DNA of 64,000 nt from Massilia sp. PDC64 (GCF_900101265.1 NZ_FMZS01000014.1:62001-126000), one strand, 5' to 3'. Shown: positions 51,564 through 59,854, counted from the first letter of the stretch. Numbers and translations are program-made. The notes: generated from the sequence alone by a model not told the origin.

Positions 51564-51884
51564 ATGATGGAAAAAATCCCGACCCAGACCGGCGCCCGCG
51601 ACCAGCTGCTGTCCGACCTGAAGACCGTCATCCAGGACGCGGAAGCGTGGCTGCGCCACAGCGGCCACCTGACCGGCGAAGAGTTCAAGGCCGCCAAGGC
51701 CAAGTTCGAGCGCACCCTGGTCAAGGCCAAGGAAGACATCGTCCGCCTGGAGGAAGTCGCCGTCGAAAAAGCGAAGGTCGCCGCCAAGGCCACCGACGAA
51801 TACGTCAAGGAAAATCCGTGGAAGGCCGTCGGCCTGGGCACCGCCGTCGGTGTCGTGATCGGCATGCTGATCGCCCGTAAGTAA
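51564..51884 (+). CDS. DUF883 (YqjD/ElaB-like) membrane-anchored protein
   Basis: 106 residues: a long charged amphipathic helix (KTVIQDAEAWLRHSGHL to AKATDEYVKENP) and one C-terminal helix WKAVGLGTAVGVVIGMLIAR. YqjD and ElaB of E. coli bind ribosomes at the inner membrane in stationary phase; this may be similar. It is the first gene of a tight trio with YqjE- and YqjK-like proteins. Double ATG at 51564. Confidence 0.92.
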   Translation: MMEKIPTQTGARDQLLSDLKTVIQDAEAWLRHSGHLTGEEFKAAKAKFERTLVKAKEDIVRLEEVAVEKAKVAAKATDEYVKENPWKAVGLGTAVGVVIGMLIARK

Positions 51885-52285
51885 TGGGCGTCTTCGCGGC
51901 GGCAGGCCGGATCGGTGCGACGCTCGTCGCGATGGCGGGCACGCGGCTGGAACTGGCCGCGGTCGAATTCCAGGAAGACGCACGCCGCCTGCTGGGCCAT
52001 GTCGCGTGGACCCTGCTGGCCGTGTTCCTCGCGGCCGGCGCCCTCCTGCTGGCGGCGTTCTTCGTCATCGCCATCTTCTGGGACACGTACCGCCTGCAGG
52101 CCGTCGGCGGCATGGCCGTCCTGTTCGGCGCGCTGGCCGGCATCATCCTGATGAAGGTCCGCGCCAGCATGAACGCGGAAGCGCCGCTGCTCTCGGCCAC
52201 GCTGGCCGAACTGCGCAACGACGTCGACTACCTGCGCCACGGCCTGGCCCAACATCATGCGGAGGCAACCGATGAACAAGCCTGA
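51884..52285 (+). CDS. Phage holin/YqjE family membrane protein
   Basis: 133 residues, two adjacent helices (VAWTLLAVFLAAGALLLAAF and LQAVGGMAVLFGALAGIILM) flanked by amphipathic ends. Matches the holin-X/YqjE family; there are no phage genes around, so this is the housekeeping YqjE type. Its start shares one base with the stop of the DUF883 gene (TAATG) and its end overlaps the next start (14 nt). Confidence 0.87.
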   Translation: MGVFAAAGRIGATLVAMAGTRLELAAVEFQEDARRLLGHVAWTLLAVFLAAGALLLAAFFVIAIFWDTYRLQAVGGMAVLFGALAGIILMKVRASMNAEAPLLSATLAELRNDVDYLRHGLAQHHAEATDEQA

Positions 52286-52565
52286 CCTCGCCACCCGCCG
52301 CGCGGCCCTGATCGAACGCTGCGCCGAACAGCGCGTGGGCCTCGCCTACGAACTGAAAGCGCTGCGGCCGTCGAATGCGCTGGCCGGACATCCGGTCGTG
52401 GGCTACGTCGCCGCCAACCGCAAGCTCGTGCTGGGTGCGGCCGGCGCCGTGCTGGGGCTCGCCCTCATGCGCCGCAAGCGCCTGGCCGGTCTCGCCACGT
52501 CGGCGCTGTCGGCGTGGAAGATGGCGCGGGGCGCGCTGGGCATCCTGGCGCAGTTGCGCCGCTAG
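52272..52565 (+). CDS. YqjK-like small protein
   Basis: 97 residues starting MNKPDLATRRAALIERCAEQ with GGAGG 6 nt upstream. A weakly hydrophobic segment (LVLGAAGAVLGLALMRRKR) near the middle, basic ends. It is the third gene of the YqjD/YqjE cluster; in E. coli the corresponding position holds YqjK. Function unknown. It shares 4 nt with the convergent lipoprotein stop. Confidence 0.75.
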   Translation: MNKPDLATRRAALIERCAEQRVGLAYELKALRPSNALAGHPVVGYVAANRKLVLGAAGAVLGLALMRRKRLAGLATSALSAWKMARGALGILAQLRR

Positions 52566-53203
52566 TCGTTCAGGCCGAACGCTTCCCAGCCGTTCGGCGT
52601 CAGCTTGACGTACAGCTTTTCCTTCTGCGAGCGCTCGCCGTCGACGTTCCGACCGAGCTCGGGGAACGCTTCCTTGACCTGCGGCTTCCGGGCCCAGTCG
52701 GCCACGTTCGACAACTTGTACGTGTAGATCACGCTGGATTCCTCGTGGTCGTCCACCTTCGTCGGGTCCGCCCAGCGGATCACCTTGCTCAGCGACTTGC
52801 GGCCCCAGCAGATGCGCGGCTGCTTGCCCGGCTTCGCGTGCAGGTAGGGCTTGGCGGCGTCCGTCATCGTGTAGCGCCTGACCTTGACCTTCGCCCCGAG
52901 CGGCTTGCCGTCGACAAACGTGCCGGGCAATTCCACGTCCTCGCCCTTCGCCAGGCCCACCGACTCCAGCGCCGACATCTGGCCCGCGGCGTTGTCCGGG
53001 TACAGCTTCTGCTGGCGGAAATCGATCTCGTACACATCGACCGGCCATTTGATGGGATCCAGGCACAGGTCGCCCTTCTTGTCGAAGTATTGGGAGACGG
53101 CGTTCCCGAAGTTCTCTTCGTTGGCCGACGTCTTGCTGCTGCAGGCGGACAGCGAAGCGACCAGCGTCGCGCCCAGCACGAGGGAAATGGCAGTCTTGTT
53201 CAT
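52562..53203 (-). CDS. Lipoprotein, function unknown
   Basis: 213 residues with a lipobox VASLSAC followed by SSKTSANEENFGNAVSQYFD. The mature domain is about 190 residues and contains KGDLCLDPIKWPVDVYEI; it appears in many Oxalobacteraceae genomes as a hypothetical lipoprotein. No enzyme motif. The ATG at 53203 lies just after the preceding gene's stop (4-nt overlap), so it is translated after the Nudix fusion gene in the same direction. Confidence 0.7.
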   Translation of the reverse strand: MNKTAISLVLGATLVASLSACSSKTSANEENFGNAVSQYFDKKGDLCLDPIKWPVDVYEIDFRQQKLYPDNAAGQMSALESVGLAKGEDVELPGTFVDGKPLGAKVKVRRYTMTDAAKPYLHAKPGKQPRICWGRKSLSKVIRWADPTKVDDHEESSVIYTYKLSNVADWARKPQVKEAFPELGRNVDGERSQKEKLYVKLTPNGWEAFGLND

Positions 53204-54159
53204 GGTGATGTGATTGTACCAAGGCTGAGCGCAGGTGGAATCTCGTCGAGCGCCGCGTACACGTGCTTGCCCAGCTTGCGCGCCGTCGCCACCATCAGGT
53301 CTGCCCCGTCGGACGGGCCACCGATGCGCAACACCGCGTCGCAGCGTTCCAGCAGGCGCTGTGCATGCGGGTGGAACACGGCGTCGAAGATCGCATCCCC
53401 TGGCGCCTGCGACCCGGCCAGGCGCACCGTCGGCAGCGCAAGCCATTCGCCCAGCACGGGCAGGTGTCCCGCTTCGTACAGCGGCATCACGCACGCTTCC
53501 ATCGCCGCGACGTTGGCCGCGATACGGTCCGGATCGCCATCCGTGCCGGACCGGTACGGGCCCGCGATCAGGATCATCATGCCGCGTGGCGCGAACAGGT
53601 GACGTTGCGCGTACTGCAGCAGCATGATCGTCTTGCCGTCCACGATGCCCGTGCCGATCATGGCCAGCGCCGCGTCGATGTCCAGCTCCAGCACGTCCAG
53701 CCGCTCGCCCTCTTCCGCCACGCCGCCGCCCGGTCCCACGCGGTCGCGCGCCTCGTACTCCGCGACGAAGAAGTGCAGGCGCTCCGTCACGCTGCCGGGA
53801 CTCATGAACGCGTCCCACAAGCGGGTGACCCGGCCGACGCGGTAGCCCGTCTCCTCTTCGACCTCGGCGCGGATGCGCTCTTCCGGACGCGCGCCATCGA
53901 GCAGGCCGGCCGCCGCCTCGACGAGGAAACCGTCGTGGCCATTCACATAGGCCGGCAGGCGGAACTGGCGCGTCAGCACGACGGTACGGCGGGCACGGTT
54001 GTAGAGCAGCAAGGTCGCGCCATTGCCCCGGTCATAGGTTTCCCGGGTCTGCACGTCCCAGCCACCGTCCTCCCTGCGCAGCGCGAACGTCGTCTTTTTC
54101 AGGATGCCCCAGTCGTCCGACAACAGCTCGACCTGCCTGATTTCCACACGATCCTGCAC
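53200..54159 (-). CDS. Fusion of NudK-like Nudix hydrolase and DUF4406 (deoxyribosyltransferase-like) domain
   Basis: 319 residues. Domain 1 (about 1-185) is a NudK/ADP-sugar-type Nudix domain: LLLYNRARRTVVLTRQFRLP, LVEAAAGLLDGARPEERIRA and EVEEETGYRVGRVTRLWDAF give the Nudix box. Domain 2 (about 195-319) starts RGMMILIAGPYRSG, has GEWLALP and ends DAVLRIGGPSDGADLMVATA, fitting DUF4406, a relative of nucleoside 2-deoxyribosyltransferases. Start GTG 54159 follows GGGAG 6 nt upstream. It is divergent from DeoR, with operators in the gap. Likely role: nucleotide-sugar or nucleotide turnover; the real substrate is unknown. Confidence 0.85.
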   Translation of the reverse strand: MQDRVEIRQVELLSDDWGILKKTTFALRREDGGWDVQTRETYDRGNGATLLLYNRARRTVVLTRQFRLPAYVNGHDGFLVEAAAGLLDGARPEERIRAEVEEETGYRVGRVTRLWDAFMSPGSVTERLHFFVAEYEARDRVGPGGGVAEEGERLDVLELDIDAALAMIGTGIVDGKTIMLLQYAQRHLFAPRGMMILIAGPYRSGTDGDPDRIAANVAAMEACVMPLYEAGHLPVLGEWLALPTVRLAGSQAPGDAIFDAVFHPHAQRLLERCDAVLRIGGPSDGADLMVATARKLGKHVYAALDEIPPALSLGTITSP

Positions 54160-54210
54160 GATATTCTCCCGTCGTTGAAGTTCGTGTAAACTATCGTGCA
54201 ATATCGTGCA
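54155..54210. promoter_or_regulatory. DeoR operator half-sites between Nudix and DeoR genes
   Basis: Three copies of a core: TGCACGATATT (54155-54165), its perfect inverted copy AATATCGTGCA (54200-54210), and a direct partial copy TATCGTGCA (54192-54200). The first covers the Nudix start codon; the others lie 26-44 bp before the DeoR ATG. The arrangement fits looping or cooperative binding by one regulator controlling both genes. Confidence 0.8.
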
Positions 54211-54235
54211 AAGTCAAGTACGGCGAAAGGACGAC

Positions 54236-54997
54236 ATGCTGACGAGCCAGCGCAAGCAGTATCTGATGGAGGTGTTACGACGCGACGGCCAGATCGTCGC
54301 GACGAAGATGAGCGCGGAACTCGGGGTCTCGGAAGACACGGTCCGGCGCGACCTGCGCGAGCTGGCGAAGGAAGGCCTGCTGCAGCGCGTGCACGGCGGC
54401 GCCCTGCCCGCCAGCCCGGCGCTGGCGGACTTCGCGACGCGCCACAACATCGCCACCGACGACAAGGCCGCCATCGGCCGCGCCGCCGCCGCGCTCGTGC
54501 AGCCGGGCCAGGTCGTGTTCGTCGACGGCGGCACGACGTGCGCGCAACTCGTACGCGCGCTGCCGCGGCGCCTGGGAGCGACGGTCGTCACGCACAGTCC
54601 GTCCATCGCGATGGAACTGATGGACCATCCGGACATCGAGGTCATCATGCTCGGCGGCCGCCTGTTCCGCCATTCGGCCGTCGGCGTGGGCGCGGCGACC
54701 CTGGAAGCCATCGCGCAGATCCGCGCCGATACCTATTTCATGGGCGTGACGAGCGTGCATCCCGAGAGCGGGCTGGCCACCGGCGATTACGAAGAGGCGT
54801 GCATCAAGCGGGCGCTGTGCCATGCGGCGGCGGAAACCATCGTGCTGGCGTCGTCGGAGAAGCTGGCCACCGCGTCACCGTATCGCATTGTCGGGCTGTC
54901 GGAGATCAGCGGCATGGTCGTGCCGGCGGCGACCGGCGAGGAAGTGTTGCGGCCGTATCGGGAGATGGGGATTGCGCTGACGCTGGCGGCAGATTAG
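54236..54997 (+). CDS. DeoR family transcriptional regulator
   Basis: 253 residues. HTH domain LMEVLRRDGQIVATKMSAEL and VSEDTVRRDLRELAKEGLLQRVHGGA (split for length), then the DeoRC sugar-phosphate sensor with FVDGGTTCAQLVRAL and YFMGVTSVHPESGLAT. DeoR proteins respond to phosphorylated sugars. ATG 54236 has GAAAGGACGAC upstream. Divergent from the Nudix fusion gene 76 bp away. It probably represses that gene and itself. Confidence 0.93.
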   Translation: MLTSQRKQYLMEVLRRDGQIVATKMSAELGVSEDTVRRDLRELAKEGLLQRVHGGALPASPALADFATRHNIATDDKAAIGRAAAALVQPGQVVFVDGGTTCAQLVRALPRRLGATVVTHSPSIAMELMDHPDIEVIMLGGRLFRHSAVGVGAATLEAIAQIRADTYFMGVTSVHPESGLATGDYEEACIKRALCHAAAETIVLASSEKLATASPYRIVGLSEISGMVVPAATGEEVLRPYREMGIALTLAAD

Positions 54998-55008
54998 CGC
55001 CAGGTCGG

Positions 55009-55689
55009 CTATGCCGGACTCGTTGCGCATGGGTTGTCGCCACAACCCACACCAACAGCCCGGTTCTGCGAAATCGACCGGTTGAATTCGAGCCAACGCG
55101 TGCCGAGTTCCGTGATCTTGTAGTCGTTACCGATACGCTGCAAAAACATGTTCGATTCCAGCCAGATCCGGATTTCCTCACTCATCATGAGTGCATCCGC
55201 GCCGCATTGAACGCTGCTGAGCGCACGCACGCAGGCAAAATGCTTCAGCACCTGCCGGCCTTTCGCAGTGATCACAGGCTTGCCGTCGTCATCCAGTCGA
55301 ATCAGGTCGAACCGTTGCAATTCGACGGGACACTCGGCGATCCTCATCCTGTGCATGCCAGTGTCCGCTTCGAAGCGAAGTCGGTGCAGGATCGCCATCG
55401 CTGCCGCGTCGAGCGTGACAGGTCCGTCATCGTCGCTCGACGTTGGATGCTGGTCCTCGGACGCGGGCGGCGCTTCATCGGTGCGACGTCGCTGCGTGCG
55501 GCGTTCCTCAGGAATGGCCAGCACACGCTCGACCAGCGCCTCCTCGAGGCCATTGCGCAAGAGTAGATTTTTCGCTGCGGCGTTACCGAAACTACGACGC
55601 ATGGCGAACATGGTGCGCAAGATTTTTGCGGTGACGCCATCGGTACGTCGATCTGCCGAGCGTCGATCAGGGTGAATAACGAGGGCCAT
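55009..55689 (-). CDS. Hypothetical protein with winged-helix-like C-terminal half
   Basis: 226 residues, no recognised family. The N-terminal third is basic (MRRSFGNAAAKNLLLRNGLE), then an acidic linker (SEDQHPTSSDDDGP). The C-terminal half (AILHRLRFEADTGMHRM, FDLIRLDDDGKPVITAKGRQ, LKHFA) has the alternation of helices and beta wings of a winged-helix domain, and ends in GVGCGDNPC. The base composition looks less GC-rich than that of its neighbours, suggesting acquisition. I assign no function. Confidence 0.55.
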   Translation of the reverse strand: MALVIHPDRRSADRRTDGVTAKILRTMFAMRRSFGNAAAKNLLLRNGLEEALVERVLAIPEERRTQRRRTDEAPPASEDQHPTSSDDDGPVTLDAAAMAILHRLRFEADTGMHRMRIAECPVELQRFDLIRLDDDGKPVITAKGRQVLKHFACVRALSSVQCGADALMMSEEIRIWLESNMFLQRIGNDYKITELGTRWLEFNRSISQNRAVGVGCGDNPCATSPA

Positions 55690-55847
55690 GGCAGCGAGAT
55701 GACGTTTCGATGATTAATAATAACAAAAAATCATCAAAAACGGTGGCTCAGGCTGTCATGTCACGTTTGAAACCGTCGGCTTCAAGTTGGCCCAGTGGAC
55801 AGCGACAGCCCGTGGTTTTCCACCTCGGCAGCCCCCGCAATCCGCAC

Positions 55848-56267
55848 TTAGCGCCTGCAGCTCAGCCGGACCGACTCATTCTCACGCGCAACGACGCGCA
55901 CTGCCTCGCTGTCACCGCAACGATACACGACGCGCAGCCGCTTCGGCTCCCCGCGCGCCGGGTCGCCGCACAGCTGGTTGTCGGCGCGGACGGTGCCGCG
56001 ATTGCGTTCGACCTGATAGCGCACGGCACGGCGTGCGTCGCAGGACGCGAAGTGCGTGCCGTATTCGGCGTCTTCGATGAAGATGCGCCAGCCGCGGCCT
56101 TCACCGCGGCCGCCGCCGGCTTCGCGCAGTCCCGCGGCGTAGCCGTCGTCGTAGCCGCGGCGGTATTCGGCGCTCTGCGCGAACGCGGATGTGGTGGCGG
56201 CGCTCAGGGCCAGGATGGCGGCGATGCGCAGGAGGGGGCGCTTGGTGCCCGTCATTTTGATAGTCAT
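55848..56267 (-). CDS. Exported hypothetical protein
   Basis: 139 residues with a signal peptide (LLRIAAILALSAATTSAFAQ). The mature part opens EYRRGYDDGYAAGLREAGGG, a repeat-like acidic/aromatic stretch, then four conserved Cys (FASCDARRA, QLCGDPARG, VVYRCGDSE, RLSCRR) that could form two disulfides. ATG 56267 is preceded by GGGAGAATAAAA. No domain recognised; likely periplasmic. Confidence 0.62.
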   Translation of the reverse strand: MTIKMTGTKRPLLRIAAILALSAATTSAFAQSAEYRRGYDDGYAAGLREAGGGRGEGRGWRIFIEDAEYGTHFASCDARRAVRYQVERNRGTVRADNQLCGDPARGEPKRLRVVYRCGDSEAVRVVARENESVRLSCRR

Positions 56268-56404
56268 TTTTATTCTCCCGAATGAAGTGGATGACTTCAT
56301 GCTAGCGCGCACGTTTGAAAGGCTCTGTTCGGTCGCTGTAAGAGACGTTTCAGTCTGTAAGGAACCGGGCGCCCTGCCCCGCGCGGCCGTGCCAGAATGA
56401 AGCC

Positions 56405-57007
56405 ATGACACCCGCACCCGTCTGCACCATCGGCCATTCGAACCGTACGATCGAGGAGTTCATCGGGCTGCTCTGGCAGAACGGCATCGCCTGCCTGCTC
56501 GATATCCGCACCGTGCCGAAATCGCGCCACAATCCGCAGTTCGGGCAAGACCAGCTCGCGGCGTCGCTGGCCGATGCCGGTATCGAATACCGTTACCTGA
56601 AGGGCCTCGGCGGCCTGCGCCGCCCGCTCAAGGACTCGCCGAACGCCGGCTGGCGCAACACGTCGTTCCGCGGCTACGCGGACTACATGCAGACCGACGA
56701 ATTCGCGGCCAACGTGGACGCGGTCATCGAGCTCGCGCAGACCCGGACCTGCGCGCTGATGTGCGCGGAAGCGGTGCCGTGGCGCTGCCACCGCTCGCTC
56801 GTCGCCGATGCGTTACTGGTGCGCGGCGTGCCCGTCGACGACATCATCGATGCGCGCCAGCGCAAGCCGCACAAGCTGACGCCGTTCGCCCACGTCGAGG
56901 GCTTACGCCTCACGTATCCGCCGGAACAGTCGGAACTGGACCTGGAGCCGCCGGGCCAAGCAACCGCCGCAACTGCGCCCGCTGGTAAGCACCGAAACCC
57001 TCGCTGA
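56405..57007 (+). CDS. DUF488 domain-containing protein
   Basis: 200 residues. The family motifs are visible: CTIGHSNRTIEEFIGLLWQN, LLDIRTVPKSRHNPQFGQDQ, and ALMCAEAVPWRCHRSLVADA with the conserved Cys. DUF488 proteins are found in nucleic-acid and stress contexts, but the function is not established. The end overlaps the convergent MBL gene by 98 nt, a stretch that is not part of the DUF488 core. Confidence 0.9.
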   Translation: MTPAPVCTIGHSNRTIEEFIGLLWQNGIACLLDIRTVPKSRHNPQFGQDQLAASLADAGIEYRYLKGLGGLRRPLKDSPNAGWRNTSFRGYADYMQTDEFAANVDAVIELAQTRTCALMCAEAVPWRCHRSLVADALLVRGVPVDDIIDARQRKPHKLTPFAHVEGLRLTYPPEQSELDLEPPGQATAATAPAGKHRNPR

Positions 57008-58289
57008 ACAGGCAGCGGATCAGCGGATCGTCGACGACGTCGACCTGTGCCAGGTCGCGCTCCGTGTCTGCATCGAACACCGCATCGTTGATGCGCATGT
57101 ACAGCGACGTCAGCGACTCGCCCAGCTCCAGCGCCGCGTACAACTTCACAGCGGGGATGTCGGTGGTCCAGCCCAGCGGCCCATCGTCGACAGGATCCGC
57201 GCTGCCTGGCGACAGCCGGTAGCGGAAGCGCGTGACCCCGCCCGCGTGATCGTAGATCGACAGCTGCCAGATGCGCGGGCTGTCGAAATACTCGCTCGCG
57301 TCGTCGAGCACGGCGTACCGGTCCACCAGGCCGGCGCGGCAGAAGTCCAGCACGCGCGTCCACTGGTCCGGGTTCAGCGCGGGGAAATGGCGCGCGATGT
57401 CGGCCGTCGGCGGCGCATCCGCATTGCCTTCGTAGACGTAGTCGACGTCCTGCGCGCCGACGGGGATGACCCAGTCCAGCGGCGGCGCGGGATGCAGTCC
57501 GCCGGCATCCAGCACCATCGACACCGACGGATCCATGCGCACGACGCGCGCGTGCGGCAGCACCGCCTGCACTTCCTGCGCGAAGCGGGCATACGAGATC
57601 GGGAAGAAGGCGCGGTTGTACCACGACCAGGGTTCGAGCCGGAACTGGCAGGAACTCGGCACGACGACACGCGGGTCCAGGGCCTGCAGCTGATCGAGCC
57701 ATTCGTCCGGCAGCGCGGGCGGCGCGGGCTCGGCGCGCGTCGGGGCCAGCACCTCGATCTCGCGCATGGTCTGGAACGGAAACAGCACGAGGTCCCACGG
57801 CTTCTCGGCGACGAGGCGTGCGAGCGCCGCATCGTCGATCCACGAGTCGACCACGTTCAGTACGTTCAGACCCGCAGCGCGGACCTGGAACATCGAGTCG
57901 ACCTCGGCATCCATCGCTTCGCGCGGCACGACCTGGAACGGGCCGACGTCCACGGGCACGTCCAGCTGCAACGCGTGCACGTTCGTGAAACCGAGCGCGC
58001 GCACCATGTCGAACAGCTCGTCGAACAGGCAGTAGATGTACAGCGGCGTCGCGCGGTCCAGCAGGTCCAGGCTCTCGAGCGAGCAGTGGTCGTCGTGGAA
58101 GTGGGAGATGAAGACCGCGTCGAAGCGCTGGCGCCGGATCAGCGCTTCGTCGAAGCGCACGTCCGGGAACGCGTGGCAGTTGCGGCTGAACGGGTTTTCG
58201 AAGATGGTGTCGAAGGCGATGCGCGTATCCCCGCATGCGAACACGTAGCCCGCATGCAGGATTCGCGACACCGTGAGCGCGGCATTCAA
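56910..58289 (-). CDS. MBL-fold metallohydrolase-like protein
   Basis: 459 residues from TTG 58289 (a GTG at 58271 is also possible). The metal-binding motif is FISHFHDDHCSLESLDLLDR (HxHxDH), with VFACGDTRIAFDTIFENPF before it. The C-terminal half beyond residue 250 has no known domain. The family hydrolyses esters, phosphates or lactones; the substrate is unknown. Its last 98 nt overlap the DUF488 gene, and its start overlaps the 75-residue gene by a few bases (TTGA). Confidence 0.75.
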   Translation of the reverse strand: MNAALTVSRILHAGYVFACGDTRIAFDTIFENPFSRNCHAFPDVRFDEALIRRQRFDAVFISHFHDDHCSLESLDLLDRATPLYIYCLFDELFDMVRALGFTNVHALQLDVPVDVGPFQVVPREAMDAEVDSMFQVRAAGLNVLNVVDSWIDDAALARLVAEKPWDLVLFPFQTMREIEVLAPTRAEPAPPALPDEWLDQLQALDPRVVVPSSCQFRLEPWSWYNRAFFPISYARFAQEVQAVLPHARVVRMDPSVSMVLDAGGLHPAPPLDWVIPVGAQDVDYVYEGNADAPPTADIARHFPALNPDQWTRVLDFCRAGLVDRYAVLDDASEYFDSPRIWQLSIYDHAGGVTRFRYRLSPGSADPVDDGPLGWTTDIPAVKLYAALELGESLTSLYMRINDAVFDADTERDLAQVDVVDDPLIRCLFSEGFGAYQRAQLRRLLGPAAPGPVPTVPADT

Positions 58290-58513
58290 TCCAGTCGCTT
58301 CAGCCGTTGGCCCAGGATGCCCCAGCGGCAATCGACGCCGTCGAGCTGCGCGCACAGCGCCCAGCCCGTGCCGATCTTCTCGACGGTGACGGGGGTCTCG
58401 ATTTCCTTGGCCAGCTTCTCGGCCCAGCCGCGCGCGGCGCCCTGGCCCTTGAACAGCTCCTTGCCTTCGTAGATGACGGTCGCGTCGAATACGGGCATGG
58501 CGAATATGGTCAT
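58286..58513 (-). CDS. Small conserved hypothetical protein, 75 residues
   Basis: MTIFAMPVFDATVIYEGKEL at the N-terminus, an amphipathic helix (AARGWAEKLAKEIETPVTVE) and a short beta end. The start at 58513 has GAGGAAGCC directly upstream. It overlaps the MBL gene start. It is divergent from the PemK-like gene (58 bp), so it is the nearest small gene to the toxin, though on the opposite strand and without antitoxin-like features. Confidence 0.6.
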   Translation of the reverse strand: MTIFAMPVFDATVIYEGKELFKGQGAARGWAEKLAKEIETPVTVEKIGTGWALCAQLDGVDCRWGILGQRLKRLD

Positions 58514-58571
58514 GGCTTCCTCTGGATGGTACGTAAAGCGCTATCCTATCATTCCACAGATTGGAAACCAC

Positions 58572-58955
58572 ATGGACGACAACCACACGCCCGCGCGGCG
58601 CATCGACAGGGGTGAGCTCTACTGGGTAGCGCCCGACGGCACACGCGGCTCGGTGCCCGGATATCCGCATCCGCACCTCGTGGTGCAGGACGACCTGTTC
58701 AACCATTCGCGCATCGACACCGTGATCGTCTGCGCCCTGACGACGAACCTCAGGCGGGCGAGCGAGCCGGGTTGCGTGCCGCTGGAACCCGGCGAGGGCG
58801 GACTCGAGAAACGCAGCGTCGTCCTGCCTTCGCAGATCACCGCGATCCCGAAAGCACGGCTGGGAGCACGCATCGGCCGGCTGTCCGGCGAACGTGTGGA
58901 CCAGGTCCTCGCCGGCCTGCGCTTCCTGCAGGCGTCGCACTTTCGCGGACGCTGA
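58572..58955 (+). CDS. PemK/MazF-family protein without adjacent antitoxin
   Basis: 127 residues of the MazF/PemK barrel: RGELYWVAPDGTRGSVPGYP, PHLVVQDDLFNHSRIDTVIV, CALTTNLRRA and SVVLPSQITAIPKARLGARI follow the family order. MazF toxins are sequence-specific RNases; here the usual upstream antitoxin gene is missing, since only 58 bp of divergent DNA lie upstream. The protein may be an orphan or have evolved another role. It is followed 8 bp later by the convergent esterase stop. Confidence 0.8.
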   Translation: MDDNHTPARRIDRGELYWVAPDGTRGSVPGYPHPHLVVQDDLFNHSRIDTVIVCALTTNLRRASEPGCVPLEPGEGGLEKRSVVLPSQITAIPKARLGARIGRLSGERVDQVLAGLRFLQASHFRGR

Positions 58956-58963
58956 CCGGCGCC

Positions 58964-59854
58964 CTACTCGCCCTGCTGCTGCATCGCCTTCGTCAGCCCG
59001 CTCGGCCCGGCCGGCTTCTTCGGCTTCCACACCCACATCAGGCCGCGCACGTAGCCGTCGCCTTTCACGCCGGTGTGGTCGAGCCCTTCCATCGTCCACG
59101 TCTGCAGGTCGAGTCCCTGGTAGTTGCGTTTGCCCAGCTGCTTCTGGAACGCGACGATGGGCTGCCGGAACGCGGGATATTCGATACTGCCGTGCGAGAT
59201 GAACATGCGCGCGGGCAGCGCCTTGTGGTCGCGCGCATAGGCGGCATCGAGCTTGCCGAGCGCGCCGTGGTCCCAGCCGGCCGCGGGGCTGATCGCGATG
59301 TGGCCCGCGAAGAAGCCCGGCGCCTTGTACGCGGCCGCGATGGCGAACAGGCCGCCCAGCGAGCTGCCGGAAATCACGCGGTCCGTCTTCTCGGCGCGGA
59401 AGCGGCTTTCGATCAGCGGCGCGACTTCCTTCGTGATGAAGGTGAGGAAGGCGTCGGCCTTGCCGGAATCGGCATCCGTGGCGGTGATCGTGTAGTCGCG
59501 GCGGCGCTCGACGTCGTAGTTGGCACCCGTCGGATACGACAGGCCCACCATGATGAACTCGGGAACCTGGTTATCGTAGATCAGGTTGCCGTAGGTGGCG
59601 GTCAGCAACGGCGTGTCCCAGTATGCGTCGAGGTAGTACAGCACGGGATAGCGCTTTTCCGGATGCGCCGCGTAGCTGGACGGCAGCACGACGACCAGCT
59701 CGTGTGCCCTGCCCGTGGACTGCGATTGCACGGGGATGATCTGCGTGTTTTCCAGCACGAAGTGGCGTTCGCCCGCCTGCGCGGCACTCTGCTGTGCCCA
59801 CGCGGGGATGGCGACGCTCAGCGCGACGGCGCAGGCTGCCAACAGGGTTTTCAT
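58964..59854 (-). CDS. Exported alpha/beta hydrolase (esterase, YbbA/Fes-like)
   Basis: 296 residues. A signal peptide (LLAACAVALSVAIPAWAQQ) leads to a putative esterase domain with VLYYLDAYWDTPLLTATYGN, the nucleophile elbow ISGSSLGGLFAIAAAY (Ser) and a late His in MEGLDHTGVKGDGYVRGLMW. The family includes siderophore esterases and acetyl-/feruloyl-type enzymes; next to GH31 it may remove acyl groups from glycans. ATG 59854 is preceded by AAAGGAGACTTC. Divergent from GH31 across a LacI-like palindrome. Confidence 0.84.
   Translation of the reverse strand: MKTLLAACAVALSVAIPAWAQQSAAQAGERHFVLENTQIIPVQSQSTGRAHELVVVLPSSYAAHPEKRYPVLYYLDAYWDTPLLTATYGNLIYDNQVPEFIMVGLSYPTGANYDVERRRDYTITATDADSGKADAFLTFITKEVAPLIESRFRAEKTDRVISGSSLGGLFAIAAAYKAPGFFAGHIAISPAAGWDHGALGKLDAAYARDHKALPARMFISHGSIEYPAFRQPIVAFQKQLGKRNYQGLDLQTWTMEGLDHTGVKGDGYVRGLMWVWKPKKPAGPSGLTKAMQQQGE

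Noticed and set aside
51884..52285. Holin-like gene as evidence of a prophage
   Set aside because: It sits in a YqjD/YqjE/YqjK-type trio with no phage genes near, so it is a chromosomal housekeeping gene.
56910..59099. Reading the MBL gene as a 729-residue protein starting at 59099
   Set aside because: The upstream part runs antisense through the PemK-like gene and through the 75-aa gene in another frame, and the metallohydrolase homology begins near 58289.
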